Part shown: positions 1-8,976 of the stretch, in pieces
Layout of the letters: every line of letters starts with the position of its first letter
Numbering within the stretch: position 1 is the stretch's first letter
DNA from: an uncultured Hyphomonas sp.
Lineage (GTDB): Bacteria; Pseudomonadota; Alphaproteobacteria; Caulobacterales; Hyphomonadaceae
Length of the DNA: 64,000 nt
NCBI RefSeq assembly: GCF_963678195.1
Contig: NZ_OY782759.1
Span: forward strand, 2,542,001 to 2,606,000
Direction: 5' to 3'
The notes under the pieces: model-generated
Seen by the model: only the letters and a program-made list of their open reading frames with translations
Told to the model about the DNA's origin: nothing
The model's database searches: none
Position numbers and translations under genes: made by a program

Positions 1-405
1 CGCCGCAACCCGATGGATTGCTGCTGGTCGGGCTACAAGCAACTCTTCGCCGAGGGCCAGGAATTCACCTACAGCCTGGAAGATATCGGCCATTACTACC
101 GCGCCTATGTCGACCTGATGGAACACTGGGACTCTGTCCTGCCGCCGGAGCGCATATTGCGGGTCCAGCATGAAGACGTTCTGGATGACCTTGAAGGCCA
201 GGTGCACAGGCTGCTCGATTATTGCGGCCTGCCCTTTGATGAGCGGTGTGTGAACTTCCACCGGACGGAACGCGCCGTCAGGACGGCCAGCTCTGAACAG
301 GTCCGACGCCCGATCAACAAGGCAGGACTTGAACAATGGCGCCCATATGAGGCACATCTTGGCCCTCTGAAATCTGCGCTGGGCCCGGGTCTCGCGCCCC
401 TTTAG
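1..405 (+). CDS. Sulfotransferase family protein, C-terminal fragment (cut by window edge)
   Basis: The reading frame is open from the first base (Arg-Arg-Asn-Pro-Met-Asp), so the start lies outside the window. The visible 134 residues match the C-terminal part of PAPS-dependent sulfotransferases of the Sulfotransfer_3 type, often found behind TPR repeats. Evidence is the 'RRNPMDCCWSGYKQLF' segment, which resembles the RDPLDTCLSCYFQLF region of that family, followed by a helix with 'YRAYVDLMEHWDSVLP', then 'ILRVQHEDVLDDLEGQV' and 'LLDYCGLPFDERCVNFHRTER'. These enzymes transfer a sulfuryl group from PAPS to an alcohol or amine acceptor. The acceptor cannot be told, and the PAPS-binding P-loop is not in view. 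Confidence 0.8.
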   Translation, partial: RRNPMDCCWSGYKQLFAEGQEFTYSLEDIGHYYRAYVDLMEHWDSVLPPERILRVQHEDVLDDLEGQVHRLLDYCGLPFDERCVNFHRTERAVRTASSEQVRRPINKAGLEQWRPYEAHLGPLKSALGPGLAPL

Positions 406-416
406 GTTCAAGACCA

Positions 417-899
417 TTGAACACACGATCTGAAGACGCGCTGATCGCCCTGCGTAGAATCCAGCGGATGACGGAGCTGGCATCCAAGCGCCTCGCCCGG
501 ACGGCGGGATTGACGCCTTCACAGCTGAGCGTGCTGCGCATCCTCACGGAATTTCCCGAAGTGTCGGCGGGCTATCTTGCCCAGGCCACGCAATTGAAAC
601 ACGCCACCATCACAAGCCTGATCGACAAGCTCGAAGCACGCGGCCTCATCTCACGCCGCAGGAGCGATGAAGACAAACGCCGCGTCTGGTTGCGTCTCCT
701 GCCGGCAGGCAAGGCAGCCCTGGCGGATGCACCCGACCCGTTGCACCAGATATTCTCTGAACGCTTCAATGCCCTGCCGGACTGGCAACAGGCCATGCTG
801 ATTGCCTCACTGGAGCAAGTGACCAATTTGCTGGATGCAGAAAATCTGGACGCAGCGCCGGTTCTCCATGTCGGCGAACTCGACAAGGAACCCCTATAG
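417..899 (+). CDS. MarR family transcriptional regulator
   Basis: A 160-residue winged-helix regulator. The recognition core is visible at about residues 32-90: 'TPSQLSVLRILTEFP', 'SAGYLAQATQLKHATITSLIDKLEARGLISRRRSDEDKRR'. The last part contains the Asp-Glu-Asp-Lys-Arg-Arg wing turn typical of MarR proteins. Length is normal for the family, which usually acts as a dimeric repressor responding to small phenolics or other ligands. The start drawn here is TTG, eleven bases after the sulfotransferase stop. An ATG at 468 (MTELASKRL) is an alternative and would give a 143-residue protein. The target genes and ligand are unknown; closeness to the sulfotransferase may mean co-transcription. Confidence 0.85.
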   Translation: MNTRSEDALIALRRIQRMTELASKRLARTAGLTPSQLSVLRILTEFPEVSAGYLAQATQLKHATITSLIDKLEARGLISRRRSDEDKRRVWLRLLPAGKAALADAPDPLHQIFSERFNALPDWQQAMLIASLEQVTNLLDAENLDAAPVLHVGELDKEPL

Positions 900-900
900 G

Positions 901-1127
901 CCCTAGCAGATGGACCAGGGCGACCGCGTCCCGGAAGGAGCTGTACTGCGCCGGACGGGTCTCCCGTCCCCATGACGCTGCCCGCGACTTGCCTTTTGGC
1001 AAGGCGCAGCCGGTTATTCCGGAGACCTGACCGCCCTCAAACCTAACTATTCAAGCTGCCGGACTTGACGCGGCCGCCGGGATGCCAAGTCTGCGGATTG
1101 AACCGTCCGGGAGACACTGGCGTTAAG
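901..1127 (+). promoter_or_regulatory. Structured leader upstream of the purine permease
   Basis: The 227-base gap contains two strong stem-loops. One is a perfect 7-bp stem at 953-969 (GGACGGG, loop TCT, CCCGTCC). The other is a perfect 6-bp stem at 988-1003 (CTTGCC, loop TTTT, GGCAAG), which can be extended by an outer GCTGC/GCAGC pairing. Neither is followed by a T-run, so a simple terminator for the MarR gene is unlikely. Placement before a purine permease fits a riboswitch-like leader, but I cannot match it to a known purine or xanthine motif by eye. Confidence 0.3.
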
Positions 1128-2426
1128 ATGCTGAACAAGCTTTTCGATCTCGATGCCCGTGGGACGACGGCCCGAACGGAAATCGTAGCAGGCATCACGA
1201 CCTTTCTGGCGATGTCCTACATCATCTTCGTGAACCCCGACATTCTGACGAATGCCGGCATGGACAAGGGCGCCGTGTTCGTAGCGACCTGTCTGTCTGC
1301 CGCAATCGGCTCCGCCATCATGGGGCTTTATGCAAACTACCCGATCGCCATTGCGCCGGGCATGGGGCTGAACGCCTATTTCACCTATGGCGTGGTGATC
1401 GGCATGGGCCTGACCTGGCAAGTCGCGCTGGCGGCTGTGTTCATGTCAGGCATCATCTTTGTCGCACTCAGCTTACTGCCGATCCGCGAATGGATCATCA
1501 ACGCCATTCCTATGGAATTGAAGATGGCAATCTCCGCCGGCATCGGGCTGTTCCTGATCATCATCGGACTGAGCGGTGTTGGCATAATCGTATCCCACCC
1601 GGCGACAATCGTCAGCCTCGGCGATCTGGGTCAGACACCTGCGCTTCTGGCGATCATGTGCTTCTTCCTCATCGGAATATTAGAGGCACGGAAGGTGCCC
1701 GGAGGCATTCTGATCAGCATTCTGGTGACGACGATTGCGGGCGTTCTGATCGGCGCAGCACCTCCGCCGGGACTGGTCTCCCTGCCCCCCTCCATTGCGC
1801 CAACGCTGTTTGCACTCGACTGGTCTCAGGCGCTGGAAGTGGGTATCGCGGTAGTCGTGATCTCCTTTCTCTTTGTGGACATGTTCGACACGGCAGGCAC
1901 GCTTGTCTCTGTCGCGCACAAGGCGGGCCTGCTGGACGAGAAAGGGCACGTCATCAACCTTCGCAAAGCCTTGATAGCGGACAGTACGGCGACTGTGGCA
2001 GGCGCAGCGCTGGGGACCTCCTCTGCGACCAGCTACATTGAGAGCATTGCGGGCGTGAAAGCCGGTGGCCGGACGGGGCTGACCGCTTTGACGGTCGCAG
2101 GCCTGTTTTGCCTTGCCCTGTTTTTCGCGCCGCTGGCCAGCGCGGTGCAGCCCTACGCCACCATGCCTGCGCTTGTATATGTCGGATGCCTCATGACTGG
2201 CGGCCTGACACATGTGAACTGGTCAGAGCCGACATCGTTCATGCCCGCTGTCATCACAGCCGTCGCCATGCCGCTCACCTATTCCATCGCAAACGGCATC
2301 GGTCTCGGCATCATTGTCTATGTCGTTCTGAAAGCAGGCGCGGGCCGATGGAAAGAGATCAGCCCCGGTGCGCTCGTCCTGGCCGCCGCCTTCCTGGCCA
2401 AGTTCATCTTTCTCCACTCCGTCTGA
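1128..2426 (+). CDS. NCS2 family purine permease (AzgA type: hypoxanthine/guanine/adenine)
   Basis: A 432-residue polytopic inner-membrane transporter that takes up purine bases by proton symport. It begins 'MLNKLFDLDARGTTARTEIV', followed by 'AGITTFLAMSYIIFVNPDIL', the signature N-terminus of the AzgA/PbuG branch. Other hallmarks are 'GMGLNAYFTYGVV' in the third helix and 'FLFVDMFDTAGTLVSVAHKAG' near residue 255, a conserved substrate-site stretch, then 'GTSSATSYIESIAGVKAGGRTGLTAL'. I chose the ATG at 1128 because it matches the family start; an upstream in-frame ATG at 1065 would add 21 atypical residues. The next gene, an exported nucleosidase-like protein, starts 18 bases after the stop, suggesting an operon for purine salvage. 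Confidence 0.93.
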   Translation: MLNKLFDLDARGTTARTEIVAGITTFLAMSYIIFVNPDILTNAGMDKGAVFVATCLSAAIGSAIMGLYANYPIAIAPGMGLNAYFTYGVVIGMGLTWQVALAAVFMSGIIFVALSLLPIREWIINAIPMELKMAISAGIGLFLIIIGLSGVGIIVSHPATIVSLGDLGQTPALLAIMCFFLIGILEARKVPGGILISILVTTIAGVLIGAAPPPGLVSLPPSIAPTLFALDWSQALEVGIAVVVISFLFVDMFDTAGTLVSVAHKAGLLDEKGHVINLRKALIADSTATVAGAALGTSSATSYIESIAGVKAGGRTGLTALTVAGLFCLALFFAPLASAVQPYATMPALVYVGCLMTGGLTHVNWSEPTSFMPAVITAVAMPLTYSIANGIGLGIIVYVVLKAGAGRWKEISPGALVLAAAFLAKFIFLHSV

Positions 2427-2444
2427 TCAGAAAGGCGGCATCCC

Positions 2445-3443
2445 ATGTTGCGCTCTTTTTACGGCAAGCTTGCTTCAGTTCTGATACTCGTGACCGTCAG
2501 CCTCGCGGGGGCCTGCGCGACGCCGCCATCCCTGACAACTTCCGAACCGGCAGCGACCGCCGTCCGGATCTCTCCGGATGCACGTGAACGGATCGCTATC
2601 GCCACAGCTTATAGTCCGGAATTCCGGGTGCTCCTGCCCTCACTTGAACAGGCTGAGGAACATAGGATTCAAGGCGTTTCCTATTGGACCGGAGAGTTGG
2701 AGGGTCAACCGGTCGTCTTGTTCAAAACCGGGGTGAGCATCGTCAATGCCACCATGAACACCCAGCGGCTGGTGGACGAATTCAACATCACGCACATCGT
2801 GGTCAGCGGCGTTGCCGGAAGCATCGATCCTGACCTCTCCATTGGCGACGTGATCGTGCCGGAACGCTGGGCTAAATATGATGAAGCGACATATCTGAGG
2901 GAAATCGGACCGGGCGTCTTCAAAGCCCCATTCCCCGGCGTCGCACCCATGGCACCCCCATTTGGCTTTATGGGCACACGCGGCGTACGCATCGCCACCC
3001 CCGAAGACGCGGCACCGGAACCGCGTCTGTGGTTCAGCGCAGACCCCGGCCTGTTAAGGATCGCCGCCGCGGCATCTTCGGCAGCACAGCTCACGCGCTG
3101 TGATGGGCAAAGCCTGTGTCTTCCGTCCGCGCCTGTCATCCGGATAGGCGGCGCAGGCCTTTCAGGTTCCGTCTTCATGGACAACAGAACCTACAGGGAC
3201 TACCTGCACGAGACGTTTGAGGCGCAGGTCGTTGAAATGGAAACCGCCGCCATTGCCATGGTCGCCTATGCCAATGGTATTCCCTTCATCGCCTTCCGCA
3301 GCGTTTCAGACCTCGCCGGTGGCGGAGAGGCCAGCCAGAACGAAATACGCGCCTTCGAACATCTCGCCGCGCAAAACTCAGCAGCATTGGTGTCCGCATT
3401 CCTGCGTCAGCTTGCCAGCCCTATAAGTCCCGCAAACAATTAG
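2445..3443 (+). CDS. Exported purine nucleosidase/phosphorylase-like lipoprotein (PNP_UDP_1 family)
   Basis: A 332-residue protein with an N-terminal signal ending in a lipobox (Leu-Ala-Gly-Ala-Cys, about residues 20-24), so probably anchored to a membrane facing the periplasm. The mature part has the nucleoside phosphorylase/MTA-SAH nucleosidase fold: 'RERIAIATAYSPEFRVLL', 'VVLFKTGVSIVNATMNTQRL' and 'THIVVSGVAGSIDPDLSIGD'. The last has the GxAG turn, then D-V-I-V-P. Near the C-terminus are 'VVEMETAAIAMVAYANGIPF', with the ribose-binding Met-Glu-Thr-Ala, and 'RSVSDLAGG', with the catalytic Asp of the family. This suggests cleavage of a nucleoside to a free base. Coupling to the purine permease directly upstream fits export-side base release followed by uptake. 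The exact substrate is not visible. Confidence 0.8.
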   Translation: MLRSFYGKLASVLILVTVSLAGACATPPSLTTSEPAATAVRISPDARERIAIATAYSPEFRVLLPSLEQAEEHRIQGVSYWTGELEGQPVVLFKTGVSIVNATMNTQRLVDEFNITHIVVSGVAGSIDPDLSIGDVIVPERWAKYDEATYLREIGPGVFKAPFPGVAPMAPPFGFMGTRGVRIATPEDAAPEPRLWFSADPGLLRIAAAASSAAQLTRCDGQSLCLPSAPVIRIGGAGLSGSVFMDNRTYRDYLHETFEAQVVEMETAAIAMVAYANGIPFIAFRSVSDLAGGGEASQNEIRAFEHLAAQNSAALVSAFLRQLASPISPANN

Positions 3444-3512
3444 GACTTCCGGCGTCCGCTCGTCGGAATGGCCGCGCCGCAAAGGCAGAGAAGCGAATTT
3501 TCCTCACAGGCC

Positions 3513-4310
3513 TCAGGAATAGTGCGGCTTCCGCTTTTCGAAAAAGGCCGCAACTCCCTCGGCGAAATTCGGATCGTTGGCCGTGAGCATCTGGTTCCGG
3601 TCCTCAATTGCCATCGCGGCTTCCAGGCCGGACACATCGACCGCGATATTCAGCCCGTCTTTTGTCAGGCGCAGGCCAAGCGGTGTCGCATGCAGCATGT
3701 CCTCGGCAAAAGCCTCCGCCTCCTTGCGCAATTCACTGCCATGCACCACCCGATTTGCCAGACCGATCTCCATGGCGCGCTGCGCGGAGATAAATCGCCC
3801 GGTCAGCATGTACTCGCTCGCAAGAGACATCCCGACCATACGAGGGAGGAAGTAGGACACGCCCATGTCGCAGGATGAAAGACCGATCCGGATGAAGGCG
3901 GCATTCATCCGCGCATCTTCTGCGAGGATGCGGATATCCGATGCCAGCGCAAGCGCAAAACCGCCGCCGCTGGCCGCGCCCTGCACAAGGCTGATAATCG
4001 GCTGCGGGCATCTCCGCATCGCAACATAAATCTCGGCTATGGACCGCTGGTTATCCAGGCCCTGCTCGATACTTCTCTCCCCCTGGTTACCTGAAGGCTC
4101 CTTGAGGTCCAACCCTGCGCAGAATGCCCGCCCGGCGCCTTCCAGAATGACCACACGAACGGACCTGTCGAAATACAGCGACTGGAACACCTCCCTGAGT
4201 TCTGAAACCAGTTGAGGATTCAACGCGTTCAGCCGGTCCGGACGGTTCATCCTGATTGTCAGGACCTCACCAGCCTGCTCAAGAACCAGAGCTTGATAGT
4301 CAGATTTCAT
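3513..4310 (-). CDS. Enoyl-CoA hydratase/isomerase family protein
   Basis: A 265-residue crotonase-fold protein. The CoA-binding/oxyanion signatures are present: 'RMNRPDRLNALNPQLVSELR' near residue 20, 'GAGRAFCAGLDLKEP' near residue 60, and 'SLVQGAASGGGFALALASDI' near residue 110. These are followed by 'GLSSCDMGVSYFLPRMVG', where one catalytic acid of hydratases (Glu in GLxPE/GCxPD) would sit, here occupied by Ser-Cys-Asp. It could therefore be a hydratase or another crotonase reaction. The ATG at 4310 is preceded by an AAGG-type ribosome site. It is divergent from the FadH-like gene, separated by about 270 bases, consistent with shared control of acyl-CoA breakdown. Confidence 0.88.
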   Translation of the reverse strand: MKSDYQALVLEQAGEVLTIRMNRPDRLNALNPQLVSELREVFQSLYFDRSVRVVILEGAGRAFCAGLDLKEPSGNQGERSIEQGLDNQRSIAEIYVAMRRCPQPIISLVQGAASGGGFALALASDIRILAEDARMNAAFIRIGLSSCDMGVSYFLPRMVGMSLASEYMLTGRFISAQRAMEIGLANRVVHGSELRKEAEAFAEDMLHATPLGLRLTKDGLNIAVDVSGLEAAMAIEDRNQMLTANDPNFAEGVAAFFEKRKPHYS

Positions 4311-4576
4311 GGTCTTTCACCTTCGCATTTCCTTCCTGCGATAGTGAAATGACCCGCCCGGCCCAAGCAAGACCTGCCCTAACGGAATGACCCTCCGTAG
4401 GCCTACTATTCCAATGAAAAGCTGCCCCGGAAGCATTCCCCGACGGCAAGGTCCACCAGTTATTTCGGATCCCGAAAAAGCACTCTAAAAAGCTTGTGAT
4501 TTGGGACAGATACCTCGTAACTTCGCGTCTGCCCCGACCTGTCGAAAGACAGGGCCCACTGCACGAACAAGAGACG

Positions 4577-6624
4577 ATGAGCCTGATGACCAGCACGACG
4601 ACCAAATACCCGAACCTTTTTCCCCGCTCCGGATCGGCTCCGTGACGGTCAAGAACCGGGCGATCATGGGGTCGATGCATACCGGGCTGGAAGAGCAGGA
4701 AGACGGGCATATCCGTATGGCGGAATTCTTCGCTGAACGCGCCCGCGGCGGTGTCGGCCTGATCATAACCGGAGGCATCTCGCCGAATGAAGAAGGCGGG
4801 TTGGGGGCCAAGCTCTCCAACGCCGAAGAAGTCGCCCGGCACCGCGTCATCACCGATGCGGTTCATGCAGTAGATCCGGACGTGCGCATCTGCATGCAGA
4901 TCCTGCATGCCGGACCGATCGCACCGCATGACAAATGCGTCGCCCCCTCTCCCGTCAGGTCGCGTATCTCCCGGTTTGTTCCCAACGAACTGGACGAAGC
5001 GGGGATCGAGAAGCAGATCGCGGACTTCGCCAATTGCACAAAGTGCGCCCAGGAGGCCGGCTATGACGGGGTCGAGATTATCGGCTCTGCCGGCTACCTG
5101 CTCTCGACCTTCCTGGTCGAGAAGACCAATCTCCGCACAGACCGTTGGGGAGGCTCCTTCGAGAACCGCATGCGGTTCCCGCTGGAGATTGTCCGCCGTT
5201 GCCGGGCAGCGGTTGGCGATGACTTCATCATCATCTTCCGCATCGCCGCCATGGACATGCTTCAGGGCGGCATGTCGTGGGAGGAAGTCGTGCAACTCGC
5301 CCACGAGTTGGAGAAGGCCGGCGTTTCGGTCATCTCGACCCACTTCACCTGGCACGAATCCGCCGTGCCCACGATTGCCACAATGGTCCCGCGCGCAGCC
5401 TTCACCAGCGTGACCGGGCGTCTGAAAAAGCAGGTCTCCGTTCCGGTCATCACGAGCAACCGGATCAATATGCCGGATGTGGCAGAAGCCGTGCTGGAGC
5501 GCGGAGACGCAGACCTGGTCTCAATGGCCCGCCCGATGCTCGCCGACTCCCAGTTCATGAACAAGGCGGCCGAAGGCCGCGAGGATGAAATCAATACCTG
5601 CATCGCCTGTAACCAGGCCTGCCTGGATCATACTTTCGGCGGCAATCAGGAAGTAAGCTGTCTGGTAAACCCGCGCGCGTGCCATGAGACACAGCTTGCC
5701 TACAAACCCACGAACGCCCCGAAACGCATCGCCGTTGTCGGAGCCGGCCCGGCCGGACTAGCCTATTCTACAATCGCCGCCGAACGCGGACACAAAGTGG
5801 ACCTGTTCGATCAGTCCCCTGAGATCGGCGGCCAGTTCAATCTGGCCAAGAGAATTCCGGGAAAAGAGGAATTTTTCGAAACGCTTCGCTACTTCAAGCG
5901 CCAGATCGAAGTGACCGGCGTGAATGCCAAACTCGGAAAACGGGTAGATGCGGATTTTCTCAAATCCGGCGCATATGATGAAATTGTTCTGGCAACCGGC
6001 ATCGCCCCACGCACTCCCGGGATCAAGGGCATCGATCACCCGAGCGTGGTTGGCTACATCGACGCCATTCTGGGCAACAAACCGATCGGCAAACGCGTCG
6101 CCATTATCGGCGCCGGCGGTATTGGGTTCGATGTGGCAGAACTGATCACGCATGTGGGCAAGTCATCTGCGCTCGACATCGATAAATTTGCCAAGGAGTG
6201 GGGCATCGATTTCGAGAACCATCCCCGCGGCGGCGTCACCGGCGTTGAGCCGGTTATCGAAGAATCTCCCCGGGAAGTCTGGCTCCTGCAGCGTAAGAAC
6301 ACTGCGGTCGGCAAAGGACTGGGAAAGACAACAGGATGGACCCACCGCCTGACGCTTAACCGGAAAGGCGTAAAAATGATTCCAGGCGTTACTTATGAAA
6401 GTATCGATGACGCCGGACTCCATTGCCTGGTCGATGGCGCCCCGATGACTCTGGAGGTGGACACGATCATCCTTTGCGCCGGCCAGGAACCTCTACGGGA
6501 CGTGTACGACGCTTTTGAAGGTTCCGCAGAGAATGTGTCTCTCGTTGGCGGCGCTTACGAAGCTGCCGAGCTCGACGCCAAGCGCGCCATCAATCAGGCG
6601 GCGAGACTGGCTGCACAGGTCTGA
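4577..6624 (+). CDS. 2,4-dienoyl-CoA reductase-like FMN/4Fe-4S/FAD oxidoreductase (FadH type), apparent frameshift near start
   Basis: A three-part flavoprotein of about 682 residues. First comes an Old-Yellow-Enzyme TIM barrel (about residues 10-335) with 'IGSAGYLLSTFLVEKTN' (active-site Tyr) and 'HFTWHESAVPTIATMVPRAA' (active-site His). A 4Fe-4S loop follows, 'CIACNQACLDHTFGG' and a later Cys. Then comes an FAD/NAD(P) domain starting 'RIAVVGAGPAGLAYSTIAAE'. Such enzymes reduce 2,4-dienoyl-CoA or related enones with NADPH. The natural start ATG at 4577 encodes MSLMTSTTTKYPNLF in one frame, then the frame changes at the T5-C4 run 4617-4625 and continues as SPLRIGSVTVKNRAIMG. Adding one base there gives a perfect family N-terminus. 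Without it, translation would need the in-frame GTG at 4642 or an upstream start with non-homologous residues. Confidence 0.85.
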
Positions 6625-6865
6625 CGGGCCTGACTGCCCGGCATTAAAGGCCATGCTCTCTGTACGGCTTTCCCGGGCGCGATGGTTTTGCGGCTGAGCA
6701 GCCTCCAAGCACTGGCATCATTTTTTGGGTGAAACCAATCGCGCCAGTTTGTGCCCTGCCCGGCCAATTCACCTCGTGAAGGGTTGAGCCCAGCCCAAAA
6801 CGCCCTAAGGGAGTAGCAGGTGACCAACCGGGCTGAGTGGGCCAGCGCATGCGGAATTGGGGAAC

Positions 6866-7882
6866 ATGACATACGTCCTTGCGATGTTTGTGAAGAAAAT
6901 GATCGACCAGGCGCCCGCGTCGCTGGATCGATCAGCTCTGTTCGCAAGTACGGGCATCACGGAGGCCGAAGCCGCAAACCCGGCTACAATGGTGCGCGAC
7001 ACCGCTTACTATACTCTACTTGAAACCATTGCGGCTGCAGAAGCCCCTGACATCGGCTTCCACCTGCGAACGTCCGCCGCCATGAGTTGCGCGGACTTTG
7101 GCGCAGTCGGACTTGCCTGGAAGTCTGCGCCGACCCTGCGCCGTTCTTTCCGGCGCATGGACCGCTATGTGCGGGCCTTCAATACGACCGCCACTTTCCG
7201 GCTCGTCGAGCAAGACGGGATCTGCATGTGGACCCACCAGCGTACGGAACCCAAACGGCTGGGCATGTATCTCTCAACCGAGGGAACGCTGGGCACCTAT
7301 GTCGCGATGTGCCGCGAAACGACCTTTCCGGAAAACAAGCCACAAGCCGTCCAGTTTCGACACGCCGAACCTGCCGGGTCCCGGGCCGCCCTGGAGGCCT
7401 ATTTCCGGTGCCCCGTCTCCTTTGGCGCAGACATTGATGCAATCATCCTGCCCGAAGAGCGACTGGACCGTCCGAATGCCATCGGAGATGAAAGCATCTG
7501 GCGGTTCCTGACATCCCATATCGAAGAAACGCTTGCAGAAGAACCGGCCGAAGACGCACTCGACCGCCGGGTCATTCTTCAGATCGCGAACATGCTGAGC
7601 GAAGGTATCCCCACCCTCGCCGACATCGCCTCATCCCTTGGAATGAGCGCGAGGACCCTGCAGCGCCGCCTTTCTGAACAGGGATATACATTTCAGGCGC
7701 TCGTCGATGAGGCCCGCCGGCAGATGGCGGAAAAATTCCTCGCTGATACGCGCTACTCCATCGCCGAAGTGGCCTTCCTGACCGGCTTTTCAGAACAAAG
7801 CGCTTTTACACGCGCTTTCAAACGCTGGGCCGGTCAAACGCCGGGCTCCTTTCGCGATGGAACACAGGAGCGCAGGATCTGA
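6866..7882 (+). CDS. AraC family transcriptional regulator
   Basis: A 338-residue regulator with the two-part layout of the OruR/ArgR-like AraC branch. The N-terminal ligand-binding region (about residues 20-200) includes 'SCADFGAVGLAWKSAPTLRRSF', typical of the arabinose-binding-like domain. The C-terminal double helix-turn-helix (about 235-330) includes 'IASSLGMSARTLQRRLSEQG' and 'YSIAEVAFLTGFSEQSAFTR', then 'AFKRWAGQTPGSFR'. The ATG at 6866 was chosen over a TTG at 6857. It lies between the FadH-like gene and a convergent SDR, so it probably controls one or more of these catabolic genes. The inducer cannot be read from sequence. Confidence 0.9.
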   Translation: MTYVLAMFVKKMIDQAPASLDRSALFASTGITEAEAANPATMVRDTAYYTLLETIAAAEAPDIGFHLRTSAAMSCADFGAVGLAWKSAPTLRRSFRRMDRYVRAFNTTATFRLVEQDGICMWTHQRTEPKRLGMYLSTEGTLGTYVAMCRETTFPENKPQAVQFRHAEPAGSRAALEAYFRCPVSFGADIDAIILPEERLDRPNAIGDESIWRFLTSHIEETLAEEPAEDALDRRVILQIANMLSEGIPTLADIASSLGMSARTLQRRLSEQGYTFQALVDEARRQMAEKFLADTRYSIAEVAFLTGFSEQSAFTRAFKRWAGQTPGSFRDGTQERRI

Positions 7883-7889
7883 GCCCTGC

Positions 7890-8732
7890 TCAGAGGACAT
7901 AGTGATCGCCTGATGCCCTTACCGTGATATCGCCGATGGACACACCTTTCGGCTGATTGATCGAGTATATGATCTGATCGGCGATGAATTCAGGGTCCAG
8001 CACAACATAATTCATCTGCTCGGGATCAACATTGGATGCGTCCAGGGCTCCTTCCTGGTACTGTCCGATAAGCTCCACAAATTCCCCGGCATTCTGGCCA
8101 ACGATGCCTATGACGGCAGCAGGATTGACGACACCGGCGCCAAGCCCAGTCCCGGGCACACCAGTCGGCTTCACGATCGTCACCTTGATCTTGCCCCGCG
8201 CCTCGATCCTCAGCGATTCCGATAGGAAGTTCACAGCGGATTTGGTCGCGCCATAGACTGCTGCGCCATACGTAGGAAAATTGCCATAGATCGACGAGAC
8301 GTTGATGACGTGCCCTTCTCCTTGCGCCATCATCTGGTCGAAAACAGACACGATGCCGTTGAGCACGCCCTTGAAGTTGATGTCGATACAGCGGTTCCAT
8401 TTTTCAAGCGCCGCCTGATGGTCAGCATAGAGAGCGAGCGGCATGATACCGGCATTGTTGAGCATGACATCGATCCGCCCATAGGCGCTGGTTGCGGCGC
8501 GGGCCAAGGCGTTCATCTGCTCGATGCTGGTGACGTCTGCAGGAACTGCCTGCGCGGTCCCGCCTGCAGTGCAGATTTCCGCAACGCTTTTTTCCAGCGC
8601 TGCTTCGTCAATATCTGCACAGGTGACCTTGGCACCGAGAGCGGCAGCCTTGGCGCTGACCAGTTGGCCGAATCCACCAGCCGCGCCCGTGACGATAATC
8701 GATTTGCCTTCGACGTAATTCTTCTTGTCCAT
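7890..8732 (-). CDS. SDR family NAD(P)-dependent oxidoreductase
   Basis: A 280-residue classical short-chain dehydrogenase. The Rossmann glycine motif is 'IIVTGAAGGFGQLVSAKAAA', followed by 'ADIDEAALEKSV' (the Asp suggests NAD preference), 'NNAGIMPLALYADH', the catalytic Ser in 'VINVSSIYGNFPTYGAAVYG' and the Tyr-x-x-x-Lys in 'YGATKSAVNF'. Length is normal. The ATG at 8732 is preceded by a strong AGGAGG site eight bases upstream. A longer version from 8774 would add 14 residues and lacks that support. It is convergent with the AraC gene and divergent from the molybdenum hydroxylase operon. The substrate is unknown; such proteins next to AraC regulators and acyl-CoA genes often oxidise hydroxy-lipids or steroids (inference). 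Confidence 0.92.
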   Translation of the reverse strand: MDKKNYVEGKSIIVTGAAGGFGQLVSAKAAALGAKVTCADIDEAALEKSVAEICTAGGTAQAVPADVTSIEQMNALARAATSAYGRIDVMLNNAGIMPLALYADHQAALEKWNRCIDINFKGVLNGIVSVFDQMMAQGEGHVINVSSIYGNFPTYGAAVYGATKSAVNFLSESLRIEARGKIKVTIVKPTGVPGTGLGAGVVNPAAVIGIVGQNAGEFVELIGQYQEGALDASNVDPEQMNYVVLDPEFIADQIIYSINQPKGVSIGDITVRASGDHYVL

Positions 8733-8976
8733 GTGTCCCTCCTGCTGAGCCAACGCCGATTTGCGATCGGTCACGAGGTCATATCAATTCACCATCCCAG
8801 GCCGCAGACCAAGAGGTGCCCTCGCGGCACAAGCCGCGTAACTTCCGTTCAGGAACGGAGACCTGAGCGCTCGCGCCCCCCAATATTAAAAATTTTGGGC
8901 CGCCGGGGAGTGCAATACCGAAACGATTGGCATAGTCTTCTCCCAAGGGAACAGTGTCAGGAAGTCGGAGCAAGAA

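Noticed and set aside
928-944. CCCGGAAGGAG resembling the conserved loop of the signal recognition particle RNA
   Set aside because: The flanking stem and the second half of the conserved internal loop are missing, so no SRP RNA can be folded.
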